In this document: positions 1 to 6,500 of the stretch, one piece after another
Position numbering within the stretch: position 1 is the stretch's first letter
Layout of the letters: every line of letters begins with the position of its first letter
Source: Gammaproteobacteria bacterium
Lineage (GTDB): Bacteria; Pseudomonadota; Gammaproteobacteria; Pseudomonadales; Pseudomonadaceae
Direction of reading: 5' to 3'
Length of the DNA stretch: 7,214 bases
Assembly (NCBI GenBank): GCA_012735335.1
Contig: JAAYHO010000465.1
Location: 1-7,214, forward strand
Made by a program: the position numbers and the translations under genes
Notes under the pieces: generated by a model
Databases searched by the model: none
Seen by the model: only the letters and a program-made list of their open reading frames with translations
What the model was told of the DNA's origin: nothing

Positions 1-409
1 TCTTCAGGCGGTTCTCTGTCAAACCATAGATAGTGGTCATTTCCGAGCCGGCATAGGTAGTAGGAATAGCCAGAATCGGCAGGCCGGAGTCCATCGCGAT
101 CGCCTTGCCCAGACCAATGGTCGATCCACCACCAATAGCGATACAACAGTCGGCCCCCAGACGCACAGCTTCAGCTCTGGCCGCCTGCGCCACTTCAACC
201 GGTACATGCATGACCGCCTTTGGATAGATACCGGCGCAGCGCTCGCCCAGCAGATCAGCGAGGCGCTGCCCCAGCGATTGCTGCCCCGGTGTGGTCAGGA
301 TGAGTGCGCGGCGTGCGCCCAGCTGATCGATCTCATCAGCCAGACTGTTGAGCTTGCCGGCCCCGAAAACGACCCGCGATGGCATGCCTTGGTAAACGAA
401 GCTAAGCAT
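1..409 (-). CDS. maleylacetate reductase-like iron-containing alcohol dehydrogenase, 3' part missing
   Basis: The first 136 codons of an enzyme read leftward and leave the window at position 1, so roughly the last 60% of a family protein of about 350 residues is absent. Seen: an N-terminal segment with RVVFGAGKL (residues 12-20), the nucleotide-binding loop GGGSTIGLGKAIA (93-105) and the motif IPTTYAGSEMT (115-125) followed by IYGLTE. That set is characteristic of maleylacetate reductases, which use NAD(P)H to reduce maleylacetate to 3-oxoadipate at the end of chlorocatechol, hydroxyquinol and resorcinol breakdown in the cytoplasm. The metal-ligand region of the C-terminal domain lies outside the window, so another iron-alcohol dehydrogenase activity cannot be excluded. 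The ATG at 409 is chosen because it begins the conserved N-terminus. It lies 12 bp after the pirin stop, and a GAGG overlapping that stop could serve as ribosome binding site, so the two genes are probably translated from one mRNA. Confidence 0.85.
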   Translation of the reverse strand, partial: MLSFVYQGMPSRVVFGAGKLNSLADEIDQLGARRALILTTPGQQSLGQRLADLLGERCAGIYPKAVMHVPVEVAQAARAEAVRLGADCCIAIGGGSTIGLGKAIAMDSGLPILAIPTTYAGSEMTTIYGLTENRLK

Positions 410-421
410 GGCAGAGTGGCC

Positions 422-1123
422 TCATGCGACATCCACCAGCACAACCTCACTGTCCTCGCTGGCGGTAAAGTGCAATACCTGCTCATCGCGAATCGCCAGA
501 CCGTCGCCTGCATTGGCCACAACCCCGTTCACTTCGATGCTGCCTTTGGCAGGCACCAGGTAGACCTTTCGACCGGCCTCGATGTGATAATCCGTTGATT
601 GGCCCTTGTTCAGCGTAGCGGCGGCAAGACGTGCATTGGCACGAATACGCAGGGCCTCCTCGGCATCACCGGGCATACCGGTGGCAAGCGTCACAAAGGC
701 ACCGGCACGCTCCCCACGGGGAAATTCCCGGGTACCCCAGGAAGGGGGCAGGCCGGTTTCATCGGGCATGATCCAGATCTGGAAGATGCGGGTTTCCTCA
801 TCCTCCAGGTTGTACTCGCCATGCGCGATACCGGTACCGGCACTCATCACCTGTACGTCTCCGGCTACCGTGCGGCCCTTGTTACCCAGGTCATCCGCAT
901 GGGTGATGGCACCGGTGCGCACATAGGTGATGATTTCCATGTCCCGGTGCGGATGAGGCGGGAAGCCCGACTGCGCGGCGATGATATCGTCGTTCCACAC
1001 CCGCAGATTGCCCCAGTGCATGCGGGCAGGGTCGTAGTACTCCGCAAAGGAGAAGTGATGACGGGTATTGAGCCAGCCATGGTGAGCGCCACCAAGCTTG
1101 CTGTGTGGGCGTAATTCGATCAT
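422..1123 (-). CDS. pirin family protein (YhhW-type, quercetinase-like bicupin)
   Basis: A complete protein of 233 residues, the usual length for YhhW-type pirins (E. coli YhhW is about 231). The N-terminal cupin carries the full metal site: His57 and His59 in HPHRDMEI, and His101 and Glu103 in GTGIAHGEYN, the three-His/one-Glu set that binds iron or another divalent metal in this family. Flanking signatures include HHGWLNTRHHFSFAEYYDP (14-32), LRVWNDD (40-46) and QIWIMP; the second, shorter cupin ends with DGLAIRDEQ and SEVVLVDVA. Characterised relatives show quercetin 2,3-dioxygenase activity in vitro, but the physiological substrate is generally unknown. It is probably cytoplasmic, since no signal peptide is seen. 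The ATG at 1123 is preferred over an in-frame ATG at 1177 because family similarity begins at MIELR and a GAGGGAGA Shine-Dalgarno run lies at 1129-1136. It is the first gene of a likely two-gene unit with the downstream maleylacetate reductase-like gene. Confidence 0.93.
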   Translation of the reverse strand: MIELRPHSKLGGAHHGWLNTRHHFSFAEYYDPARMHWGNLRVWNDDIIAAQSGFPPHPHRDMEIITYVRTGAITHADDLGNKGRTVAGDVQVMSAGTGIAHGEYNLEDEETRIFQIWIMPDETGLPPSWGTREFPRGERAGAFVTLATGMPGDAEEALRIRANARLAAATLNKGQSTDYHIEAGRKVYLVPAKGSIEVNGVVANAGDGLAIRDEQVLHFTASEDSEVVLVDVA

Positions 1124-1135
1124 GAATGTCTCCCT

Positions 1136-1190
1136 CTGTTGATGATCCTGCATGGGAGCAGGATGCGATGAACCCATGATCCATCAACAG
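1136..1190 (-). promoter_or_regulatory. inverted-repeat leader in front of the pirin gene
   Basis: A perfect 9-bp inverted repeat, CTGTTGATG (1136-1144) and CATCAACAG (1182-1190), encloses a second perfect 7-bp hairpin, ATCCTGC (1145-1151) and GCAGGAT (1158-1164) with a 6-nt loop. A competing 6-bp pairing, CATGGG (1151-1156) with CCCATG (1173-1178), cannot form together with the inner hairpin. In a leftward transcript the outer stem ends directly against the GAGGGAGA ribosome binding site at 1129-1136. This suggests either a translation-controlling leader or a protein operator. The function is inferred; only the symmetry is seen. Confidence 0.5.
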
Positions 1191-1213
1191 GATGGGAATA
1201 AAAAGCATATAAT
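1184..1213 (+). promoter_or_regulatory. possible rightward sigma-70-type promoter
   Basis: A perfect TATAAT lies at 1208-1213, with TCAACA (4 of 6 to the -35 consensus) at 1184-1189 and an 18-bp spacer. It would fire rightward into the gene-free region toward the recombinase, and its -35 overlaps the right arm of the pirin-leader dyad. No open frame with a ribosome binding site follows directly, so it could drive a small RNA, a long leader, or nothing. Confidence 0.3.
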
Positions 1214-1292
1214 CTGCGCCGTTTTGATCAGTTTATTTGATCTGATGTCGGTGATTCAGGCTATGTGGCTTTGTTCGAGACCGAAGATAGCC

Positions 1293-1307
1293 GCACGGTT
1301 ACCGTGC
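1293..1307. repeat. 15-bp dyad, possible operator
   Basis: GCACGGT and ACCGTGC are perfect 7-bp inverted arms around a single central T. The one-base centre makes a DNA-binding site for a dimeric protein more likely than an RNA hairpin. Part of it, GTTACCG (1298-1304), also occurs inverted as CGGTAAC at 1343-1349. No regulator gene is present in the window, so the binding partner is unknown. Confidence 0.4.
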
Positions 1308-1432
1308 TTGCGGTGCGCCATCAGCTGGAAGATGATTATCACCGGTAACGCAAGGTGGCATGACAACCAGTTCAGTGCGGTACTGGGTACAAACAGCTTG
1401 AACAGAGTGGCAGGATCGAAATTGCGCATCAG

Positions 1433-1461
1433 ATTTGAAGCAGGGGGGCCTGACGTGTCAA
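1433..1461 (-). promoter_or_regulatory. possible leftward promoter
   Basis: On the minus strand a perfect TTGACA (1461-1456) is followed after 17 bp by TCAAAT (1438-1433), 4 of 6 to the -10 consensus. Transcription would run toward the pirin gene, giving a leader of about 300 nt that would include the dyads at 1293-1307 and 1136-1190. This is the best leftward hexamer pair I found ahead of pirin, but it is only a consensus match. Confidence 0.27.
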
Positions 1462-1524
1462 TAACCACCAATTGCAATCGGCGGAATTGGCAGGAAGGTC
1501 TGGGCAGGATAACACATGATTTAA

Positions 1525-1540
1525 CATAATATCGATTATG
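1525..1540. repeat. CATAAT-N4-ATTATG inverted repeat
   Basis: Perfect 6-bp arms, CATAAT (1525-1530) and ATTATG (1535-1540), flank ATCG in the AT-rich segment upstream of the recombinase. This may be a protein-binding site. The arms are short and AT-rich, so chance occurrence is possible. Confidence 0.3.
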
Positions 1541-1559
1541 CGAATCGTGGGCGAACAAG

Positions 1560-1600
1560 ATTATCGCCGTATTATCATTTCCGATATTAGCCATTATCGG
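1560..1600 (+). repeat. phased ATTATC direct repeats with a CCGATA/TATCGG dyad
   Basis: The hexamer ATTATC occurs at 1560-1565, 1571-1576 and 1593-1598, with start-to-start spacings of 11 and 22 bp, so all three face the same side of the DNA helix. The last copy overlaps the right arm of an inverted repeat, CCGATA (1581-1586) and TATCGG (1595-1600), with an 8-nt centre. The cluster lies 67-107 bp before the recombinase start. It could be a regulator or recombinase arm-type binding array; that role is inferred. Confidence 0.4.
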
Positions 1601-1616
1601 ATATTGAACATATGCT
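1588..1616 (+). promoter_or_regulatory. possible promoter of the recombinase gene
   Basis: TAGCCA (1588-1593) and TATGCT (1611-1616) each match the sigma-70 hexamers at 4 of 6 positions and are separated by 17 bp. A start near 1623 would give a leader of about 45 nt before the ATG at 1667. The -35 overlaps the CCGATA/TATCGG dyad, which would allow repression by whatever binds there. Prediction only. Confidence 0.3.
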
Positions 1617-1666
1617 AAGCTGCGCATCCGCATTCTGTTTCTGGCCTTCGGACCCGACTGTCATCC

Positions 1667-2956
1667 ATGTCCCAACCTGTACCTCTGTTCGATACCTACA
1701 AGACCTTCGAGTCATTGGCTCGCCATAATCTCGATATGGAGTTGCCTGTTGTCCGAGCAGCTCTGGAGCGCTTTCCTGATCCGGCCGAGGCAATGGCCGG
1801 CTACTCGGTGGTCAAGCTGTTCCTGAAATCCTATGCGGCGAATCAGGCGACCTTCAACAGTTATCGCACCCATGTGGAGCGTCTGTTGCTGTGGTGTCTG
1901 TTGGTTCGTGGTAAGCCCATTCTGCATCTGCGCCGCCAGGATGCAGAGGATTTCCTGACGTTCTGCCTGAACCCGCCGGATAACTGGGTTGGTCCTGGTA
2001 CCAAGTCGCGCTTCCTGCGTGTGGGTGGTCGCAGGAAGTCGGATTCGGATACCTATATCGCCAATCCTGACTGGCGCCCGTTCAATTACACGGTGGATAA
2101 GGCCACGCGCAAGCTGGCTGATGAGACCAACACGGATATGCCCGAGAACCAGGGTTATCAGATGTCCCAGACGACCATCGCGCAGGTGTTCACCGTGTGT
2201 GGCAGTTTCTATCAGTTCTGCATTGATGAGGACTATACTGATGCCAACCCGTTCCGGGCGGTCAAGCAGAAGTCCCGTTACAAACAGAGTGTGGTGTCCC
2301 AGGTCACCAGTCGTTCCCTGACCCAGTTGCAGTGGGAGTTCGTGATCGAAACGGCAGAACTCATGGCGGACCGGGAACCGGAGTTTCATGAGCGGACGCT
2401 GTTTATCCTGGCCACGCTGTTTTCGATGTATCTGCGGGTTTCCGATCTCACCGGTCGGGATAATTGGCGGCCGACCATGGGCAGTTTCCAGAAAAGCGGT
2501 GATAACTGGTGGTTTCATGTGGTTGGCAAGGGTAACAAGGCGGCCAAGGTCAGTGTGCGTGACAGTTACCTGCCCTACCTCATCCGCTACCGCACCAGCC
2601 TCGGGCTGACCGAACTGCCCTACCCCGGCGAACAGACACCGCTGCTGTCATCCCTGGATGGGCGTGCCGGATTGTCTGACCGCAGGATTCGTGAGCTGAT
2701 ACAGCAGGTATTTGATGCGGCCTGCGCGCGCATGATCAAGGAAGGTCTGCATCAGGAGTGTGATGCGTTGCGCGCTGCCAGTCTGCACTGGTTGCGACAT
2801 ACTTCCGCTACGCTGGATGCGCCACTCAGGGATATGAAGGATCTGCAGGCGGACCTGCGGCATGAAAGTCTGTCCACTACCCAGGACAGCTATTACGACT
2901 CGCTGGATGATCAGCGGGCCAGTTCGGTCAAGGATATTCCCCTCAAGGGCCGCTGA
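1667..2956 (+). CDS. tyrosine recombinase / site-specific integrase
   Basis: A complete 429-residue tyrosine recombinase, which would cut and rejoin DNA at specific sites through a covalent 3'-phosphotyrosine. An N-terminal helical core-binding (SAM-like) domain spans about 48-195. It appears split by an insertion at roughly 102-165 that is rich in Arg/Lys and Asp. The catalytic domain covers about 215-415. Visible active-site residues are Arg257 (MYLRVSDLTGRD), Lys288 (VVGKGNKAAK), His374 and Arg377 (LHWLRHTSAT), His399 (DLRHESLSTTQ) and Tyr409/Tyr410 (DSYYDS), so it looks functional. Family members such as XerC/D and lambda Int have the tyrosine nine residues after the last His; here it is ten or eleven. 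The ATG at 1667 is the first usable start after an in-frame stop at 1616-1618, and no clear Shine-Dalgarno sequence precedes it. Base composition looks less GC-rich than tamB. It is longer than XerC/D (about 300 residues) and does not look like either. Its target site is unknown. Confidence 0.92.
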   Translation: MSQPVPLFDTYKTFESLARHNLDMELPVVRAALERFPDPAEAMAGYSVVKLFLKSYAANQATFNSYRTHVERLLLWCLLVRGKPILHLRRQDAEDFLTFCLNPPDNWVGPGTKSRFLRVGGRRKSDSDTYIANPDWRPFNYTVDKATRKLADETNTDMPENQGYQMSQTTIAQVFTVCGSFYQFCIDEDYTDANPFRAVKQKSRYKQSVVSQVTSRSLTQLQWEFVIETAELMADREPEFHERTLFILATLFSMYLRVSDLTGRDNWRPTMGSFQKSGDNWWFHVVGKGNKAAKVSVRDSYLPYLIRYRTSLGLTELPYPGEQTPLLSSLDGRAGLSDRRIRELIQQVFDAACARMIKEGLHQECDALRAASLHWLRHTSATLDAPLRDMKDLQADLRHESLSTTQDSYYDSLDDQRASSVKDIPLKGR

Positions 2957-2960
2957 GTCA

Positions 2961-2990
2961 CCGGGGCCGCATCAGCGGTCCCGGCTTGTT
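2961..2990 (+). terminator. intrinsic terminator of the recombinase gene
   Basis: Arms 2961-2970 (CCGGGGCCGC) and 2975-2984 (GCGGTCCCGG) pair over all 10 positions, one being a G-U wobble, around an ATCA loop. They are followed by CTTGTTT, a short and imperfect T-rich tail. The hairpin begins 4 bp after the recombinase stop. On the minus strand no T-run follows it, so it suits rightward transcription best, though it may also slow transcripts arriving from tpx. Confidence 0.75.
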
Positions 2991-3008
2991 TCCCAGGCTG
3001 TTGCTGTC

Positions 3009-3509
3009 TCAGGACAGTGCAGCCAGCGCCTTGTCATAGTCCGGCTCGTTACCGATCTCGGAGACCAGCTCGCTGTGCAGCACCTTGTCATTCTCGTCCA
3101 GTACCACGACTGCGCGGGCTGTCAGGCCAGCCATCGGGCCATTCTCGATGGCGACACCGTAGTTGCGGATGAATTCTGCGCCACGCAGGGTGGACAGGTT
3201 GATCACGTTCTCCAGACCTTCAGCGGCGCAGAAGCGTGCCTGGGCGAACGGCAGGTCGGCCGAGATGCACAGCACGACGGTGTTCGGCAGGTTGCTGGCC
3301 TTGCTGTTGAAGGTGCGGACCGAGGTGGCGCAGGTCGGGGTGTCGACGCTGGGGAAGATGTTGAGGATCTTCCGTTTGCCGGCAAAGGAAGCCAGGTCGG
3401 CATCGGACAGGTCCTGACGTACCAGGCTGAAAGCCGGTGCCTTGTCGCCAGCAGATGGGAAGGTGCCACCGACGGTGATGGGGTTACCACGCAATGTAAC
3501 GTTCGACAT
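3009..3509 (-). CDS. tpx: thiol peroxidase (atypical 2-Cys peroxiredoxin)
   Basis: A complete 166-residue Tpx, close to the 168 residues of E. coli Tpx and similar along its whole length. It reduces hydrogen peroxide and especially organic and lipid hydroperoxides, with electrons supplied by thioredoxin. Seen: the peroxidatic motif PSVDTPTC with Pro53, Thr57 and Cys60, the resolving Cys94 in ARFCAAEGL, a third Cys81 in [13 protein letters not shown] that is also present in E. coli, and the conserved Arg132 in LTARAVVV. No signal peptide is seen. The start at 3509 is well supported by an AAGGAG sequence 6 nt upstream (3516-3521). The gene lies 28 bp after the tamB stop on the same strand, so read-through from tamB is plausible, and it converges with the recombinase gene across a 52-bp gap. 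I saw no confident promoter of its own, but one could lie inside the 3' end of tamB. Confidence 0.97.
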   Translation of the reverse strand: MSNVTLRGNPITVGGTFPSAGDKAPAFSLVRQDLSDADLASFAGKRKILNIFPSVDTPTCATSVRTFNSKASNLPNTVVLCISADLPFAQARFCAAEGLENVINLSTLRGAEFIRNYGVAIENGPMAGLTARAVVVLDENDKVLHSELVSEIGNEPDYDKALAALS

Positions 3510-3515
3510 TATTAA

Positions 3516-3521
3516 CTCCTT
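3516..3521 (-). promoter_or_regulatory. strong ribosome binding site of tpx
   Basis: AAGGAG on the minus strand, 6 nt before the tpx ATG. It is the clearest Shine-Dalgarno sequence in the window, fits an abundantly made protein, and fixes the tpx start. Confidence 0.85.
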
Positions 3522-3537
3522 TAGGCTCGCAAGTGCA

Positions 3538-6500
3538 TCAGAAGTCGATGCGGTAGAAAAAATCCAGTGAGCTGGCCAGGCCGCCCACCGCTTCCAGATA
3601 CAGACGTCTGGTCAGATCGTAACGCAGTGCCAGCTGGTTTGCTTGCTCAAATACACCGACACCATAACGCAGGCTCAGTTTCTCGGTGATGTAACCGGTG
3701 GCTACCACACTGGTGGTCAGGCCACTGCCTTCGGTATCCAGCTGGAAGTCGTCAATACCCAGTGAACTGGCGATATTCTGTGCCAGCGGTGTGCTGCCGG
3801 CCATGCCCAGTGCCAGTGCGGCCTGCCCCAGCAGGTTGCTGTCGCCGCTGTCGGCGCCCAGTGGGCGGCCGAGGATCAGGTAGGCCAGCGCCTGCTCCTG
3901 GGCCATGGTCGGTTCGGAGAAGACTTCCGATACCGGGGCGTCCGCCGGGCCGGTCAGGCGCAGTCCGGCGATCACGTCGTTGATCCGGCGGATGGCTTCG
4001 ATATCCAGATAGGGTTTGCTCAGTGGGCCGGCGAACAGGATCTGCGCCCGACGCAGTTCCAGCCGCTGGCCGTAGCCGCGGAAGCGTCCGTCGAGGATAT
4101 TCAGGTCACCGGTGGCGGTCATGTTCTCGCGCACCTGCAGCAGTCCGCTGAGTCGACCACTGAGGCCGAAACCGCTGAAATGCAGCTGGTCGCCGATGTC
4201 CAGGCGGATATCGGCGGTGATGCCCAGGGGCAGACTTTCTTCCACTTCCGGCTCGGCGCCGACGATTTCCGCATCGGCCGAAACCCGCACGGCTGCCGGT
4301 GGCAGCTCCCGCACGGTGATTTCCCCTTCGGGGATGGCGATGGTGCCGGTGAGATTGAGGTTGTTTTCCGCCAGGCCAATATGCAGGTCGGGGCTGGTCA
4401 GCAGATCGGCGTAGGGGTCGACGTGGATCGGCAGGTCGTTGCCCGTGAGCTGGATATCCACGTGCAGTTCCGGCGCCCAGGCAGCGGAGCCGACCACTCT
4501 GCCCTGCCCCGCGCCGCTGTGCCATTGGCCGTCGATCTCGGCCTGCTGTCCGGCGATACTGACCAGCAGCTCCATCTGCTCGAAGCTGACGGGCAGCTCG
4601 GGGCCACTGACGTGGCCGTCCTGCAGTCGGATCTGCCCTTCTACCAGCGGCTCCTTGAGGCTGCCGCTCAGTGTGCCCTGGCCGAGCAGGTCGCCGCTGA
4701 GGGTTTCCACCTGCGGCAGGAAAGGTCGCAGGATGTCCAGCTGCACATCATCCAGCAGGAAGTTGCCGGTCAGTTGCTGGCGTCCGCCCGGGTCATTGAT
4801 GTCAGCCTGCACGTTCAGGTTGCCCAGCCCGCTGCTGAGCAATTGCAGGCGGGTCTGCGCCCGGCGCGGGTCCAGTTGCGCGGTCAGCTCCAGGGTGTCG
4901 TAGGGTAACTCCAGCTGCTGCTCAGGGTTGCTGACCAGCATCTGCCCGTTGCGACTGCTGATGCTCAGGTTGCCGGTGGGTGTGGCACCGCTGTTCTGCC
5001 GCAGCTGGGCCGCTGCGTTCAGGTTGCCGTTCCAGTGGAAGTCCTCCGGCAACCAGGGTTGCAGGGAGGCCAGCGGGAAGTCGGCCAGTTGCAGGTTCAA
5101 CTGTCGGTCAGGCATGAGCTGCTGTTCGCCGTTGAAGCACAGCTGGCTGCTCAGGTGCCCCCAGCAGTGCGCACCGAGACGCAGGTCGCCACTGGCCTGA
5201 CGGTAGACCAGCGCAGCGGGTTGTTGCAGCTGCCAGTGCATTTCATCGGCAGCGATATTGGCGGCGCTCAGCTGACCATGCCAGGCGTCATTGGCCAGAC
5301 GCCCGGACAGACGCATATCCAGCTCGACCACCCCGTCCTGCAGGTCGGCGGCCAGATGATGAGCCGCCTTGTTGCCCTCGGCGGACAGGCTCAGGTCACC
5401 CAACCGGGTATCGCCGTTGCGCATGCGGCTGGCGGTCAGGTTCAGCGAGCCCGGCATCTGCTCATTGAGGGTGACATGCCCGCCGAGGCGCAGCGCGGTC
5501 AGGGCAAAGGCCTCGAAGGCCAGCCGCTGGCCCTGCAGGTCGAGGTTGATTCTCGGTGCGCTGCTGGCCCCGGTGGCGTTGAGGGTGCCATTGACCCGTC
5601 CGCCCAGGCCCGGCCACAGGGTGTTCAGCTGGGGCAGTGCCAGATCCAGCTGGCCGGTGACCTGCTCGCCCCAGCTGCCGCCGCCGCTGATGCGGTTCTC
5701 GCCCTGTTGCAGTTGCAGTGCGCTCAGCTGCCACTGGTCGTTCTGGCTGCTGACTTCACCGGAGAGCGCCAGGGGCTGGCGGCGCAGGGTGCCGTCGATA
5801 TCCCAGTCTGCGCGCAATTCCAGCGTACCGTTGCGCAGGGCGCCGCTGCTGGTGATCGGGCCGCTCAGGGAGCCGGGCAGCTGGCTGACAAACAGCTGTG
5901 GGTTGAGCGCCTCCAGCAGCAGATCGGCGTCCCAGCTCACGCCTTTGGTCAGGGCGATCACCGCCTGACCACTCAGGCTGCCACTATCGGTGGCCAGGCG
6001 CAGGGCGCTGAGGTTGATCTGCTCGGTGTTGCCATTTACTGCGGCGGTCAGCTCGGCGGCCTGCTCCCCTACCCCGGCCAGCATGGCCTGCAGTTCGGAT
6101 TGGAAGGTGGTGCCACGCAGTTGAGCCTGCAGCGCCAGTTGCTGCACTTCCAGCTCGCCCAGTGACAGCGGATACAGCCACTGCCAGGGGAATTGCTGCA
6201 GATCCAGCCCGGCATCGGCGCTGACCTGCTCGGCCCAGCTGGCGTCGGCGGTCAGCGTCAGCCTGCGTTCCGGCTGCTGTGCCACGCGCAGTTGCAGGGT
6301 CAGGTCAGACAGCTCGCTGGTACTGACCTGACCCTGCAACTGCATATCCACCGCCCCGCCCTCGCCTGCCAGTTGGCTGCTGGCGGACAGGGCGATACCG
6401 GACTGCAGATCCCCTTGCAGGTCGATCGCCAGTTCATGCAGGGTGAGGGTTTCCGGCAGGGATTGCAGGGCCAGAAAGGATTCGCCCTGCCAGCGGGCAG

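Larger units (their letters stand above)
1124..1666. other. intergenic region with no convincing gene
   Basis: About 540 bp separate the pirin start from the recombinase start. Two 125-codon open frames exist, 1152-1529 on plus and 1256-1633 on minus. Neither has a ribosome binding site, a recognisable domain or coding-like composition, and the minus frame begins inside the AT-rich promoter-like stretch. What the region does hold is inverted repeats at 1136-1190, 1293-1307, 1525-1540 and 1581-1600, a phased hexamer repeat at 1560-1598, and several promoter-like hexamer pairs. The part from about 1500 to 1620 is clearly AT-rich compared with the genes on both sides, as expected for a regulatory or recombination-site region. 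Confidence 0.6.

Noticed and set aside
422..1177. Longer pirin starting at the upstream in-frame ATG at 1177
   Set aside because: The extra 18 residues do not match the family, and the start at 1123 has a good ribosome binding site and the conserved MIELR beginning.
1220..1246. Repeated TTGATC words resembling an FNR/Crp-type site
   Set aside because: The copies are in direct rather than inverted order and do not give the TTGAT-N4-ATCAA arrangement.
1152..1529. 125-codon open frame on the plus strand
   Set aside because: It starts inside the pirin leader dyad, has no Shine-Dalgarno sequence, and its composition (many Cys, Trp, Asn, Arg) is not protein-like.
1256..1633. 125-codon open frame on the minus strand in the gap, with a hydrophobic stretch near its C-terminus
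   Set aside because: It has no ribosome binding site, its first half reads through AT-rich promoter-like DNA, and the protein resembles nothing I know. An internal ATG at 1429 gives 57 residues but also lacks a ribosome binding site.
1500..3008. Attachment-site direct repeats flanking the recombinase
   Set aside because: Comparing the gap before it with the 52 bp after it showed no shared word longer than about 6 bases.
4180..6165. Long plus-strand open frames opposite tamB (for example 4180-4908, 5035-6165 and 6193-7197)
   Set aside because: They are Gln/Leu/Gly-rich antisense shadows of a GC-rich, Gln/Leu-rich gene, with no domain or ribosome binding site.
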